Assembly: GCF_021353235.1 (NCBI RefSeq)
Contig: NZ_JAJTWT010000001.1
Coordinates: 496,001-560,000, forward strand
DNA: 64,000 nt
Direction: 5' to 3'
From: Pelomonas caseinilytica
GTDB taxonomy: Bacteria; Pseudomonadota; Gammaproteobacteria; Burkholderiales; Burkholderiaceae_C
The notes beneath the pieces are model-generated. The model saw only the letters and a program-made list of their open reading frames with translations. It made no database searches and was not told the origin of the DNA. Below are positions 20,471 through 32,000 of this stretch, piece after piece; position 1 is the first letter of the stretch, and every line of letters begins with the position of its first letter. Made by a program: the position numbers and the translations under genes.

Positions 20471-21298
20471 ATGCAGATCGACCCCACCCCGCGCCGCGAG
20501 ATCGGCGTCTTCGACTCCGGCGTCGGCGGGCTGACGGTGCTGCGCGAACTGCGCACCCTGTTGCCTACGGCGCCACTGCGCTACCTCGCGGACACGGCCT
20601 ATGCGCCCTACGGCAACCGCAGCCCGGAGGAGATCCGCGCCCGCTGCATGGCCATCACCGAACATTTGGTCGAGCAAGGGGCCGCGCTGGTCGTCGTGGC
20701 CTGCAACACCGCCACGGCCCACGCCATCGAAGCGCTGCGCGCCCGCTGGCCGGGGCTGCCCTTCGTCGGCACCGAGCCCGGCATCAAGCCGGCCGTCGCG
20801 GCGACGCGCAACGGCCGCATCGGGGTGCTGGCCACGCCGGCCACCGCCGCCAGCGCCCGCCTGCAGGCCTTGATCGAGCGGCATGCCCAGGGACGCGAGG
20901 TCGTCGTGAGAGGCTGCCCGGGCGTCGTCGAGCACATCGAGGCGGGCGATCTCGCCAGCCCCATGCTGCGGCAGTTGTTGGAGCAGCACTGCATGCCGCT
21001 TCGCGCCGCCGGCGTCGACACCGCCCTGCTCGGCTGCACCCACTATCCGCTGATCGAGCCGCTCTGGCAGGCGGCCCTGGGCCCCGAGGTCCAACTGCTG
21101 CGCATCGAGACGGCCGTCGCGCGCCGCGCATGCGAACTCTGGCGGCCGGCCGCCGGTGAGCAAGCCTCCCTGCACATCGAAACCAGCGGCGACCCGCAGA
21201 CCCTGAGCGACTGGATCGCCACCGTCCTGGGCTGGCAGGACACGGCCGTCCAGGCCTGGCAGCCCGGCTTGACGTCGCTCACCACACCGGCCTCCTGA
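20471..21298 (+). CDS. murI: Glutamate racemase
   Basis: A 275-residue cofactor-independent racemase that makes D-glutamate for peptidoglycan. The two catalytic cysteines are at C78 (VACNTATAHAI) and C189 (LLGCTHYPL), with the partner residues in FDSGVGG (D15) and LADTAYAPYG. Length is normal. It is divergent from etfB and seems to have its own promoter within the 172-bp interval. The start ATG at 20471 is followed directly by the family N-terminus. Confidence 0.95.
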   Translation: MQIDPTPRREIGVFDSGVGGLTVLRELRTLLPTAPLRYLADTAYAPYGNRSPEEIRARCMAITEHLVEQGAALVVVACNTATAHAIEALRARWPGLPFVGTEPGIKPAVAATRNGRIGVLATPATAASARLQALIERHAQGREVVVRGCPGVVEHIEAGDLASPMLRQLLEQHCMPLRAAGVDTALLGCTHYPLIEPLWQAALGPEVQLLRIETAVARRACELWRPAAGEQASLHIETSGDPQTLSDWIATVLGWQDTAVQAWQPGLTSLTTPAS

Positions 21299-21450
21299 AC
21301 GGCGCAACGGCACCCGCGGAAGGCGGGCGGGCACCGTTCATGTGCGAAATCTCATAGACGAAATCCTACCGGTGTATCGGTCTGTGAGAGTCGCGCCCGG
21401 AGGGGCCAAGCATCCCTAGACTCCGCCGCTTGCAAACGCAGGCGCCGAGG

Positions 21451-22146
21451 ATGCAGTCGATGGTCCCAATCGTTGAAGCGAGGCGCAACCCGTCTCACAC
21501 CCCCAGCCGCAGCCCGCCCCTGGAGCTGGACAGCGGCTTCGGCGGCCTCGAGGGCGAGGCCCTGGGCCTCGTCGAGCGCCGCTACGGCGACCGTGGCCTT
21601 CGTGTCTCCCGCGAGCGCTACAGCAGCCGCAGCCAGGACGGCGACGTCGTCTGCACGGCGCGCGACGGCGAGCGCATCGTCGGCACGCTGTCGGTGCGCT
21701 TCGACGGACCGGGCGGCCTGCACGCGGACCTGCTGTTCGGCAACGAACTGGACGAGTGGCGCGCCGCTGGCGTGAAGCTGTGCGAATTCGGCGGCCTGGC
21801 CGTGGACAAGCATTCGCACGACCCCAAGCGCGTCCTGGCCCAGATCTTCCACCTCGGCTACCTGCATGCCCACCGGCGTGCCGGCTGCGAACGGCTGGTC
21901 ATCGAGGTGAACCCCCGCCACGTGCCCTTCTACCGACGCTGCCTGGGCCTGATTCCCTACACGCACGAGCGCCACAACCCGAGGGTTCAGGCGCCGGCCG
22001 TGCTGATGAGCATCGATTTCGCGGCGGTGCGGGAGCAGATCGCGCTGCTGGGCGGCCAGCCGGAAATGCTGGCGGCGGCACGCAGCCTCTACCCGCTGGC
22101 GTGGGACGAGGGAACTGAAGCCACGATGCTGGCCCGGCTGTCCTAA
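21451..22146 (+). CDS. FeeM-like N-acyl amino acid synthase/acyltransferase
   Basis: A 231-residue protein of the GNAT-like fold. The run LCEFGGLAVDKHSHDPKRVL, followed by YLHAHRRAGCERLVIEVNPRHVPFYRRCLGL, matches the FeeM/N-acyltyrosine synthase group, which transfers an acyl chain from acyl-ACP to an amino acid and is a relative of autoinducer synthases. The N-terminal ~30 residues are low-complexity and probably flexible. Start at the ATG 21451; a TTG 21 bp upstream is possible. It stands alone between murI and the tRNA cluster, so the acceptor and biological role (signal or membrane lipid) are not indicated. Confidence 0.7.
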   Translation: MQSMVPIVEARRNPSHTPSRSPPLELDSGFGGLEGEALGLVERRYGDRGLRVSRERYSSRSQDGDVVCTARDGERIVGTLSVRFDGPGGLHADLLFGNELDEWRAAGVKLCEFGGLAVDKHSHDPKRVLAQIFHLGYLHAHRRAGCERLVIEVNPRHVPFYRRCLGLIPYTHERHNPRVQAPAVLMSIDFAAVREQIALLGGQPEMLAAARSLYPLAWDEGTEATMLARLS

Positions 22147-22185
22147 CGGGTCATTTCGGCGGCAATCCGTGCCGGCCGGCTGCAC

Positions 22186-22274
22186 TGGTGCGCGGGACGG
22201 GACTTGAACCCGTACGCCCCTTTCGAGGCGGCGGATTTTAAGTCCGCTGCGTTTACCGATTTCGCCACCCGCGC
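22186..22274 (-). tRNA. tRNA-Leu (anticodon TAA)
   Basis: The minus strand folds as a class II tRNA with a 7-bp acceptor stem GCGCGGG/CCCGCGC, a long variable arm, the loop containing TAA, and an encoded CCA at 22186-22188. Last of five tRNAs read from right to left. Confidence 0.95.
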
Positions 22275-22343
22275 GCCGCCGGCATTATCCGGGCCGCACC
22301 AAAGAAAAACGGGAGATCCGGTGACCGAATCTCCCGTGAGGAG

Positions 22344-22419
22344 TGGAGCGGGATAAGAGGCTCGAACTCTCGACCTATACCTTGGCAAGGTATCGCTCTA
22401 CCAACTGAGCTAATCCCGC
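22344..22419 (-). tRNA. tRNA-Gly (anticodon GCC), divergent copy
   Basis: A 76-nt cloverleaf with acceptor GCGGGAT, anticodon loop CTTGCCAAG and encoded CCA. It differs from the two other tRNA-Gly copies here by paired changes in the acceptor, anticodon and T stems, so the fold is kept. Confidence 0.95.
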
Positions 22420-22457
22420 ATCGCCGGAGCGCCTTGCAGCGCACCGTGGCGTCACAC

Positions 22458-22533
22458 TGGAGCGGGAAACGAGGCTCGAACTCGCGACCTCAACCTTGGC
22501 AAGGTTGCGCTCTACCAACTGAGCTATTCCCGC
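22458..22533 (-). tRNA. tRNA-Gly (anticodon GCC)
   Basis: A 76-nt cloverleaf with acceptor GCGGGAA, anticodon GCC and encoded CCA. Identical base for base to the copy at 22695-22770. Confidence 0.95.
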
Positions 22534-22545
22534 AGTGTCTTGTCT

Positions 22546-22619
22546 TGGAGGCGCGATCCGGAGTCGAACCGGACTGACCGGATTTGCAATCCGGGGCATA
22601 ACCGCTTTGCTATCGCGCC
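22546..22619 (-). tRNA. tRNA-Cys (anticodon GCA)
   Basis: A 74-nt cloverleaf with acceptor GGCGCGA, anticodon loop containing GCA (ATTGCAAAT region), discriminator U and encoded CCA. It lies between two identical tRNA-Gly genes. Confidence 0.95.
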
Positions 22620-22694
22620 GCCGTAAACCCAAGCCAAGGCCGTTTGGTGCGGCCTTGACGAAAAAGGGAAGCCGGGGCTTCCCTCAAGGAAAAC

Positions 22695-22770
22695 TGGAGC
22701 GGGAAACGAGGCTCGAACTCGCGACCTCAACCTTGGCAAGGTTGCGCTCTACCAACTGAGCTATTCCCGC
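22695..22770 (-). tRNA. tRNA-Gly (anticodon GCC), first of the cluster
   Basis: A 76-nt cloverleaf, acceptor GCGGGAA, anticodon GCC, CCA encoded. The nearest to the promoter at 22810-22839; the five tRNAs (Gly-Cys-Gly-Gly-Leu) are spaced closely enough to be one transcript. Confidence 0.95.
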
Positions 22771-22809
22771 GTCGCTTCACCAGTCACTTGCGTGTCTAGC
22801 GAAGCTGGC

Positions 22810-22839
22810 ATTGTAATCTGTTTTTTGGTCGGATCACAA
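22810..22839 (-). promoter_or_regulatory. Sigma-70-type promoter of the tRNA cluster
   Basis: On the minus strand a -35 TTGTGA (22834-22839) and a -10 TACAAT (22810-22815) are separated by 18 bp, with the first tRNA-Gly starting 40 bp downstream of the -10. The spacer is A-rich. Lon ends on the far side, so this lies in the only intergenic gap before the cluster. Confidence 0.6.
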
Positions 22840-22856
22840 GACCAGCCGCTTCCGCT

Positions 22857-25277
22857 TCAGTGCGGCACAGACTGCGCGCCAGGCACCACCGCCTCTTCCG
22901 TCTTGGCAGGCGCCACCACGGCCACCTCCTCGTCGGGCAGAGGCGCCGGTACCGCCTCGAGGGCGATCTCCAGCACCTTCTCGATCCAGCGCACCGGCAC
23001 GATCTCGAGCTGGTTCTTGACGTTCTCCGGGATGTCCTGGAGGTCCTTGACGTTCTCCTCGGGGATCAGCACCGTCTTGATGCCGCCGCGGTGGGCCGCC
23101 AGGAGCTTTTCCTTGAGACCGCCGATGGCCGTGACCTCGCCGCGCAGCGTGATCTCGCCCGTCATCGCCACGTCGGCGCGCACCGGGATGCCGGTCAGTG
23201 CCGACACGAAGGCCGTCGTCATGGCCGCACCCGCGCTCGGGCCGTCCTTGGGCGTGGCGCCATCGGGCACGTGGACGTGCACGTCGCGCTTCTCGAAGAC
23301 TTCGTCCTTGATGCCCAGGCGGCGGGCGCGCGAGCGCACCACAGTGCGGGCGGCCTCGACGGACTCCTTCATCACGTCGCCCAGCGAGCCGGTGCGGATG
23401 ATGTTGCCTTTGCCCGGCATGGCCGTGGCCTCGATGGTCAGCAGGTCGCCGCCCACCTCGGTCCAGGCCAGGCCGACGACCTGGCCGACCTGGTTCTTCT
23501 TCTCGGCACGGCCGAAGTCGTACTTGCGCACGCCAAGAAACTCGTGGAGGTTGTCCTCGGTGACGACGACCTTGCCCTCGTAGGTCTTGAGCTGGATGCC
23601 CTTGACCACCTTGCGGCAGATCTTGGACATCTCGCGCTCGAGCGAACGCACGCCGGCTTCACGCGTGTAGTAGCGGATCACGCCACGGATGGCCGACTCG
23701 GTGACGTCGAGTTCCTCGTCCTGCACGCCGTTGTTCTTGCGCTGCTTGGGCAGCAGATAGCGCTGGGCGATGCTGACCTTCTCGTCCTCGGTGTAGCCCG
23801 ACAGGCGGATGACCTCCATCCGGTCCAGCAGGGCCGGCGGGATGTTCATCGAGTTGGACGTGGCGACGAACATCACGTCGGACAGGTCGAAGTCGACCTC
23901 GATGTAGTGGTCGCCGAAGGTGTGGTTCTGCTCCGGGTCCAGCACCTCGAGCAGGGCCGAGGACGGGTCGCCGCGGAAGTCCATGCCCAGCTTGTCGATC
24001 TCGTCGAGCAGGAAGAGCGGATTGCGCGTGCCGATCTTGGACAGGCTCTGCAGCACCTTGCCCGGCATGGAGCCGATGTAGGTGCGGCGGTGGCCGCGGA
24101 TCTCGGCTTCGTCACGCACGCCGCCGAGCGCCATGCGGACGAACTTGCGGCCCGTGGCGCGGGCCACACTCTGGCCGAGCGAGGTCTTGCCGACGCCCGG
24201 AGGGCCGACCAGGCACAGGATGGGCGCCTTGACCTTCTCGACGCGCTGCTGCACCGCGAGGTATTCGAGGATGCGGTCCTTGACCTTCTCGAGGCCGTAG
24301 TGGTCTTCGTTCAGCACGTCCTCGGCGTTCTTGAGGTCGTGCTTGATCTTGGTCTTCTTGCTCCAGGGCAGGCTGACCAGGGTGTCGATGTAGTTGCGCA
24401 CCACGGTCGCCTCGGCGGACATGGGCGACATCAGCTTGAGCTTCTTGAGCTCCGCGTCGGCCTTCTTGCGCGCTTCCTTGGGCATGCGGGCCGCGAGGAT
24501 CTTCTTCTCGAGCTCCTCCATGTCGGCGCCTTCTTCGCCGTCGCCGAGCTCCTTCTGGATGGCCTTGACCTGTTCGTTCAGGTAGTACTCGCGCTGGCTC
24601 TTCTCCATCTGGCGCTTGACGCGGCCACGGATGCGCTTTTCGACCTGCAGGATGTCGACCTCGTGCTCCAGCAGGTCGAGCAGCTTCTCCAGCCGCTTGG
24701 CCACGTCGGACAGGTCGAGCACGGCCTGCTTGGCGTCGAGCTTGAGCGGCAGGTGGGCGGCGATGGTGTCGGCCAGGCGGCCCGGGTCGTCGATGCCGCC
24801 GATGGACGTGAGGATCTCCGGCGGGATCTTCTTGTTGAGCTTGACGTACTGGTCGAACTGCTGCGTCACGGCGCGGCGCAGGGCCTCGACTTCGGGCGCA
24901 TGCTCGGTCTCGGGCGGGATGGGCGTGACCTCGGCGACGAAATGCTCGCCAGGCTCGGTGATGGACAGCGTGGTGGCGCGCTGCAGGCCCTCGACCAGCA
25001 CCTTCACGGTGCCATCGGGCAGCTTGAGCATCTGCAGGATGCTGGAGACGCAGCCGACCTCGAACATGTCTTCGGCCTTGGGCTCGTCCTTGCCGGCGGC
25101 CTTCTGGGCGACCAGCATGATCTGGCGACCCGCCTCCATCGCGGCTTCCAGGGCCTTGATGGACTTCGGCCGGCCCACGAACAGCGGGATGACCATGTGC
25201 GGGAACACGACCACGTCACGCAGCGGCAGCAGCGGCAGCGTGATGGGGTCGGCGGGAAGGATGGGATGTCCGGACAT
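22857..25277 (-). CDS. lon: Lon ATP-dependent protease
   Basis: An 806-residue LonA protease that degrades misfolded and regulatory proteins in the cytosol. Residues 10-210 are the substrate-binding LON domain ([21 protein letters not shown]), the AAA+ module holds Walker [12 protein letters not shown] and Walker [10 protein letters not shown], and the C-terminal protease domain has the Ser/Lys dyad at S681 ([10 protein letters not shown]) and K722 (GGLKEKLLA). The C-terminus carries an acidic and Ala/Val-rich tail beyond the usual end. It is downstream of clpX with 71 bp between, completing the tig-clpP-clpX-lon order. Confidence 0.97.
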   Translation of the reverse strand: MSGHPILPADPITLPLLPLRDVVVFPHMVIPLFVGRPKSIKALEAAMEAGRQIMLVAQKAAGKDEPKAEDMFEVGCVSSILQMLKLPDGTVKVLVEGLQRATTLSITEPGEHFVAEVTPIPPETEHAPEVEALRRAVTQQFDQYVKLNKKIPPEILTSIGGIDDPGRLADTIAAHLPLKLDAKQAVLDLSDVAKRLEKLLDLLEHEVDILQVEKRIRGRVKRQMEKSQREYYLNEQVKAIQKELGDGEEGADMEELEKKILAARMPKEARKKADAELKKLKLMSPMSAEATVVRNYIDTLVSLPWSKKTKIKHDLKNAEDVLNEDHYGLEKVKDRILEYLAVQQRVEKVKAPILCLVGPPGVGKTSLGQSVARATGRKFVRMALGGVRDEAEIRGHRRTYIGSMPGKVLQSLSKIGTRNPLFLLDEIDKLGMDFRGDPSSALLEVLDPEQNHTFGDHYIEVDFDLSDVMFVATSNSMNIPPALLDRMEVIRLSGYTEDEKVSIAQRYLLPKQRKNNGVQDEELDVTESAIRGVIRYYTREAGVRSLEREMSKICRKVVKGIQLKTYEGKVVVTEDNLHEFLGVRKYDFGRAEKKNQVGQVVGLAWTEVGGDLLTIEATAMPGKGNIIRTGSLGDVMKESVEAARTVVRSRARRLGIKDEVFEKRDVHVHVPDGATPKDGPSAGAAMTTAFVSALTGIPVRADVAMTGEITLRGEVTAIGGLKEKLLAAHRGGIKTVLIPEENVKDLQDIPENVKNQLEIVPVRWIEKVLEIALEAVPAPLPDEEVAVVAPAKTEEAVVPGAQSVPH

Positions 25278-25348
25278 GTAGACCTCTCTTTCTCAGGCCG
25301 ATGTGCGGCCTGAGGGGGCGAATGCAAGCAGCCGGTGGCGCCCGGGGT

Positions 25349-26620
<1,272 letters not shown>

Positions 26621-26677
26621 GAAACTGCTCGAAGAAGGAGGCGGGGGTGCCTCGAATGATGATAGTCCAAACGATCT

Positions 26678-26705
26678 CGGGGCCCTTGTGGGGATAAGGG
26701 CCCCG
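26678..26705 (-). terminator. Hairpin between clpP and clpX, possible partial terminator
   Basis: Perfect 10-bp arms CGGGGCCCTT (26678-26687) and AAGGGCCCCG (26696-26705) with an 8-nt loop. On the minus strand the stem is followed by AGATCGTTTGG, only a weak T-run, so readthrough into clpX is expected; it may lower clpX relative to clpP or protect the clpP mRNA end. Confidence 0.45.
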
Positions 26706-26758
26706 ATTTCGCGGCGAATCCGTGGGCCGGTTACGGCCCCTCTCGTTTGGCAGGAGGC

Positions 26759-27367
26759 TCAGGGGCGGTGTTCCAGGACCTGGTCGATCAGGCCGTAGCC
26801 CTGGGCTTCGGCCGCCGACATGAAGTAGTCGCGTTCGGTGTCGGACTGGATTTTCTCCAGGCTCTGGCCGGTGCGCTCGGCCAGGATGCGGTTGAGAGCC
26901 TCGCGAGTCTTCAGGATTTCACGGGCATGGATCTCGATGTCGGTCGCCTGGCCCTGGGCGCCGCCCAGGGGCTGGTGGATCATGACCTTGGCGTTGGGCA
27001 GCGAGAAGCGCTTGCCCTTGGCGCCGGCCGCCAGCAGGAAGGCACCCATGCTGGCCGCCATGCCCATGCACAGCGTGGAGACGTCAGGCTTGATGAACTG
27101 CATGGTGTCGTAGATGGACATGCCGGCCGACACGCTGCCGCCGGGGCTGTTGATGTAGAGCGAGATCTCCTTGTCGGGGTTCTCGCTTTCCAGGAACAGC
27201 AGCTGGGCCACGACGAGGTTGGCCACGGCGTCGTTGACCGGACCGACCAGGAAGACGATGCGCTCGCGCAGCAGGCGCGAGTAGATGTCGTAGGCGCGCT
27301 CGCCGCGACCGGACGTTTCGATGACCATGGGCACGAGCCCGAGGTTGCTGGTGTCGAGAGCGCTCAT
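26759..27367 (-). CDS. clpP: ClpP, proteolytic subunit of Clp protease
   Basis: A 202-residue serine peptidase that assembles into the double-heptamer chamber served by ClpX (and ClpA). Catalytic triad S106 (GMAASMGAF), H131 (VMIHQPLGG) and D179 (TERDYFM). The N-terminal ~14 residues are the usual propeptide region and [12 protein letters not shown] forms the oxyanion-side loop. Second in the tig-clpP-clpX-lon order, 107 bp after tig. Confidence 0.97.
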   Translation of the reverse strand: MSALDTSNLGLVPMVIETSGRGERAYDIYSRLLRERIVFLVGPVNDAVANLVVAQLLFLESENPDKEISLYINSPGGSVSAGMSIYDTMQFIKPDVSTLCMGMAASMGAFLLAAGAKGKRFSLPNAKVMIHQPLGGAQGQATDIEIHAREILKTREALNRILAERTGQSLEKIQSDTERDYFMSAAEAQGYGLIDQVLEHRP

Positions 27368-27427
27368 TCAGATCCTTGAAAAGCAGTGACGTCAGTTATG
27401 GGGATGGATTATGGACATGCAAGAACA

Positions 27428-27457
27428 AAGGCGCCGGGCCTCGCGGCGCGGCGCCTT
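27428..27457 (-). terminator. Terminator-like hairpin after tig
   Basis: AAGGCGCC (27428-27435) and GGCGCCTT (27450-27457) form an 8-bp stem with further GC pairing inside; on the minus strand it is followed by TTGTTCTTG. This fits a rho-independent terminator or attenuator between tig and clpP. Confidence 0.55.
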
Positions 27458-27474
27458 CCTCAAGGCATGGCCTC

Positions 27475-28788
27475 TCAGTTCGAGGCGGCCATCAACTCGT
27501 CGAAAGGCAGGGCCTTGTCGGTCACCTTGGCCTTGGCCAGCACGAATTCCGTGACATTGTTCTCGACCACGACGGCCTCCACCTCGGCCATGCGCTCGCG
27601 GTCGCTCAGGTACCAGCGCATCACTTCAGCGGGCTTCTCGTAGCTCTGCGACAGCTCTTCGATGTGGGCCTGCAGCTGGGCCGGCTTGGCCTGCAGGTTG
27701 TTGGCACGCACCAGCTCGGCGACGACCAGGCCCAGGCGCACGCGGCGCTCGGCCTGGGGCTTGAAGATGTCGGCCGGGATCTCGGCCTTGTCGGCATCCT
27801 TGACGCCGCGCTTCTTCAGGTCCTCGCGGGCCTGGCCGACCATGCGCTCGGCTTCGCCCTGCACCAGGGCGTTGGGCACGTCCAGTTCGGAGGCGGCCAC
27901 CAGGGCGTCCATGACGGCGCCCTTGTTGCGGGCCAGCACGCGGAACTTCACCTCGCGCTCGAGGTTCTTCTTGATGTCGGCGCGCAAGGCCTCGACCGTG
28001 CCGTCCTTGATGCCGAGCGACTTGGCGAAGGCTTCGTTCACCTCCGGCAGGTGCTGGGCCTCGATCTTCTTGACCGTGACGAGGAAGTCGGCTTCCTTGC
28101 CGGCCACGTCCTTGCCGTGGTAGTCCTCGGGGAATTGCAGCGGGAAGGTCTTGCTCTCGCCGGCCTTCATGCCGCGCACAGCGGCATCGAACTGCTCCAG
28201 CATCTGGCCTTCGCCGATCAGGAACTGGAAGCCCTCGGCCTTGCCGCCGGCGAAGGGCTCGCCGTCGATCTTGCCTTCGAAGTCGATGGTGACGCGGTCA
28301 CCGGCCTGGGCCACGTCGGCGGCGGCCCGCTGGGCGAAGCTGCGGCGCTGCTTGCGCAGGATGTCGACGGTCTTGTCGATGGCTTCCTCGGTCACCTCGC
28401 TGGTGACGCGCTCCACCTCGGCGGTGGCCAGGTCGCCGATCTTGACCTCGGGATAGACCTCGAAGGTGGCGTCGAAGGCCATCTGGCCCTCGGGCGCCTC
28501 GTTCTTCTGCTCGATGCGCGGCATGCCGGCCACGCGCAGCTGGGCTTCGTTGGCGGCGTCGTTGAAGGCCTGGCCGAGCTTGTCGTTGACGACCTCGTAC
28601 TGCACCGAGTAGCCGTAGCGCTGGGCGACGACATTCATCGGCACCTTGCCGGGACGGAAGCCGTCGGCCTTGACGGTGCGGGCCAGCTTCTTGAGGCGGG
28701 CTTCGACTTCGCTGTTGATCTCAGCGGCCGCGACGTGCAGGGTGATGCGGCGTTCCAGCTTTTCGAGGGTTTCGACGGTGACGGCCAT
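27475..28788 (-). CDS. tig: Trigger factor, ribosome-associated chaperone
   Basis: A 437-residue trigger factor, a peptidyl-prolyl isomerase and chaperone at the ribosome exit. The N-terminal ribosome-binding domain contains the signature [12 protein letters not shown] (about residues 44-55), the central FKBP-like domain includes [20 protein letters not shown], and the C-terminal helical arms end in FDELMAASN. Length is normal. It is preceded by a tRNA-Leu gene 28 bp upstream of its start, so tig may be expressed partly from the tRNA promoter. Confidence 0.96.
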   Translation of the reverse strand: MAVTVETLEKLERRITLHVAAAEINSEVEARLKKLARTVKADGFRPGKVPMNVVAQRYGYSVQYEVVNDKLGQAFNDAANEAQLRVAGMPRIEQKNEAPEGQMAFDATFEVYPEVKIGDLATAEVERVTSEVTEEAIDKTVDILRKQRRSFAQRAAADVAQAGDRVTIDFEGKIDGEPFAGGKAEGFQFLIGEGQMLEQFDAAVRGMKAGESKTFPLQFPEDYHGKDVAGKEADFLVTVKKIEAQHLPEVNEAFAKSLGIKDGTVEALRADIKKNLEREVKFRVLARNKGAVMDALVAASELDVPNALVQGEAERMVGQAREDLKKRGVKDADKAEIPADIFKPQAERRVRLGLVVAELVRANNLQAKPAQLQAHIEELSQSYEKPAEVMRWYLSDRERMAEVEAVVVENNVTEFVLAKAKVTDKALPFDELMAASN

Positions 28789-28816
28789 GATGGACTCGGG
28801 AACAGTTGAAGGACAG

Positions 28817-28903
28817 TGGTGCGCGGGGCCGGACTCGAACCGGCACGCCCGTGAAGGCGTCAGGACCTAAACCTGGTGCGTCTACCAATTTCGCCACCCG
28901 CGC
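28817..28903 (-). tRNA. tRNA-Leu (anticodon TAG)
   Basis: An 87-nt class II tRNA on the minus strand with acceptor GCGCGGG/CCCGCGC, anticodon TAG in the loop TTTAGGT, a long variable arm and encoded CCA. A TACAAT hexamer at 28970-28975 (minus strand) about 65 bp upstream may be its -10 box, though no good -35 is seen. Directly upstream of tig. Confidence 0.95.
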
Positions 28904-28995
28904 AGGTGGTTGGGCCGCTTCAGAGGTAAGTCCGGGAAGCGACCCCGTAGGCGATTCGGCAAACCGGCGATTGTAGCGACGCCGCGCGGCCTGCC

Positions 28996-29020
28996 TGCCG
29001 CCCCGTTCCGCGGGGCGGCA
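28996..29020. other. Strong hairpin downstream of the RND pump gene
   Basis: Perfect 10-bp arms TGCCGCCCCG and CGGGGCGGCA with a 5-nt loop, 32 bp past the RND stop codon. On the minus strand no T-run follows, so it is not a canonical intrinsic terminator, but it may stabilise the mRNA 3' end. Confidence 0.4.
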
Positions 29021-29051
29021 AAACCCTAGGTCTCGCGACCTGTGCGCCGCC

Positions 29052-32000
29052 TCAGGTCGGCTCGCCGGACTCCTCGGGCAGGCGGCTGAGCATGCGGCTG
29101 TGCTCCTCGGGCCGCTGCACGCGGAACCAGGCCGCGTACATGGCCGGCAGGGCCAGCAGCGTCAGCACGGTCGCGACGATGAGGCCGCCCATGATGGCCA
29201 CGGCCATCGGGCCCCAGAAGACGCTGCGCGACAGCGGGATCATCGCCAGCACCGCCGCCGCCGCCGTCAGCACGATCGGCCGGAACCGCCGCACCGCCGA
29301 CTCGACGATGGCCGACCAGTCGGGCACCCCGCGGGCGCGGTCCTGCTCGATCTGGTCGATGAGGATGACGGAGTTGCGGATGATCATGCCGTTGAGGGCG
29401 ATGACGCCCAGCATGGCCACGAAGCCGAAGGGCCGCCCCAGCACCAGCAGCGCTGCGGCCACGCCGGCGATGCCCAGGAAGCCGGTCAGGAAAGCCAGCA
29501 GCGAGCGCGAGAAGCTCTGCAGCTGCAGCATCAGCAGCGTGAAGGTGATGAAGAGCATCACCGGCATGCCGACGAAGATGGAGTTCTGCCCCTTGCTGCT
29601 CTCCTCCACGGCACCCGCGATCTCGATGCGGTAGCCCGTGGGCATCTGCTTTTGCAGCTCGTCGAGCTTGGGCCAGACCTGCTGGGTCACCGTCGCGCCC
29701 TGCAGCCCCTCGACGACGTCGCCCTGCACGGTGACGGCGTAATTGCGGCCCTCGCGCCACATCACGCCGGGTTCCCAGTCGAACTGCACCTTGGCCACCT
29801 GGGCCATCGGGATGGTCCGGCCGGAGGTGGTGGGCAGGTTGGCGTTGCCGAAGTCGGTGATGACGGCCCGCTCCTCCAGCGGCTGGCGCAGCACGATGTC
29901 GATGAGCTTGTCCGCTTCACGGTACTGGCCGATGACGGTGCCCGACAGCAGCGTGCGCGAGGCCTGGGCCAGCGCCTGGCTGGTGACGCCCAGGGCACGC
30001 GCCTTGTCCTGGTCGACCGTCAGGCGCAGGATCTTGACGTTCTCGTTCCAGTTGTCGTTGACGCCCCGCATGTTGGGGTTGGCGCGCAGGATGTCCTTGG
30101 CCTTGTCGGCCCATTCGCGCACGACCTTGGGGTCGACGCCGGCGACTCGGAACTGGACCGGATAGGACACCGGCGGGCCGTTGGGCAGCAGCTTGACGCG
30201 GCCACGCGCCTCCGGGAATTCCTCGGCCAGCACCGCCGGCAGGCGCTTGCGCAGCTCCTCGCGCGCCCCCAGGTCCTTGGGCAGCAGGATGGATTGCGTG
30301 ACGTTGGCCTGCGGAAAGATCTGGTCCAGCGGCAGGTAGAAGCGCGGCACGCCCGAGCCGACCCAGCTCGTGACCGTGGCCACGCCGGGCTCCTTCAGCA
30401 TGCGTGCCTCGAAGCGCTTGGCCAGCGCCTCGGTCTCCTGGATGGTCGAGCCCTCGGGCAGCCACAGGTCGACCATGAGCTCAGGCCGGCTCGAATCAGG
30501 GAAGAACTGCTGCTGCACGCGCCCCATGCCGAGCAGGCCGAGGACGAAGACGAGCAGGGTGATGGCCAGCGTCTTCCAGCGGTTTTCCACGCACCAGCGC
30601 ACCAGGGCGCGGAAGCGGTTGTAGAAAGGCGTGTCGAAGATCTCGTGCACCTCGCCGTCGGCGGCGTGCTTGCTCTTGAGCAGCAGGGCGCCGAGGTAGG
30701 GCACGAAGTAGACGGAAACGCACCAGGAGATGACGAGCGACGCCGCCGTCACCGCGAAGATCGCGAAGGTGTATTCGCCCACCGTGGACTGGGCCAGCCC
30801 GATGGGCAGGAAGCCCACCGCCGTGATCAGCGTGCCGGTCAGCATGGGCATGGCCGTCACGTCGTAGGCGAAGGTGGCGGCGTGCATCTTGTCGTAGCCC
30901 TCTTCGAGCTTGCGCACCATCATCTCGACGGCAATGATGGCGTCGTCCACCAGCAGGCCCAGCGCGATGATGAGCGAGCCCAGCGAGATCTTGTGCAGGC
31001 CCACGCCCCAATAGAACATGGTGACGAAGGTGATGGCCAGCACGAGCGGGATGGTGATGGCGACCACCAGGCCGGGCCAGACGTCGATGCGCAGCGGCCT
31101 CGTGTGCAGGCCCAGCGAGATGAAGCTGACCGCCAGCACGATGACCACGGCCTCGATCAGCACGTGCACGAACTCGCCCACCGACGTGGCCACGGCCTTG
31201 GGCTGGTCCTGGATCTGCTCCAGGTGGATGCCCGCGGGCAGGTCGCGCTCGATGGCCTTGGTGGCCACGCCGAGCGCCTTGCCCATGGCGATGATGTCGC
31301 CGCCCTTGGCCATGGACACGCCCAGGGCGAGCACCTCCTTGCCCTGGTGGCGCACCATGGTGGTCGGCGGGTCGACGTAGTCGCGCTTGATGGTGGCGAT
31401 GTCGCCCAGGCGCATCTGGCTGGCCACGCCCGTCTGCGGATTGACGGCCCGGATGGGCACGTCGGCCAGCGCCTGGGCGGAGGTGAACTGACCCTGTACC
31501 CGCACCTGGAAGTTGGCGCTGCCCGCGTTCAGCACGCCGGCACCCTCGACGGCGTTCTGCGCGCCGATCTGGTTGATCACCTGGCCGAAATCCAGGCCGA
31601 GCTGCGCCAGGCGCTTCTGCGAGACCTCGATGAAGAGCTTCTCGGGCTGCACGCCGAAGATCTCCACCTTGGCCACGTCCTTGACCTGCAGCAGCGCCTG
31701 GCGCACGCGGTCGGCGTGCTCGCGCAGCTCCTCGCGGCTGAAGCCATCGGCCGAGAGCGCGTAGATGGAGCCGTAGACGTCGCCGTACTCGTCGTTGAAG
31801 AAAGGCCCCAGCACGCCCTGCGGCAGGTTGCCGCGCATGTCGCCGACCTTCTTGCGCACCTGGTACCAGAGGTCGTTCACGTCCTTGGGCGGCGTGTTCT
31901 CCTTGACCTGGAACACCGTCACCGACTCGCCCGGCTTGGTGTAGGAGCGGATCTTGTCGGCGTGGTTGACCTCCTGCAGCGTCTTCTCGATCTTGTCGGT

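Noticed and set aside
22186-22770. tRNA cluster as an integration (att) site
   Set aside because: No integrase, no partial tRNA repeat and no foreign composition next to it; neighbours are murI/FeeM and lon.
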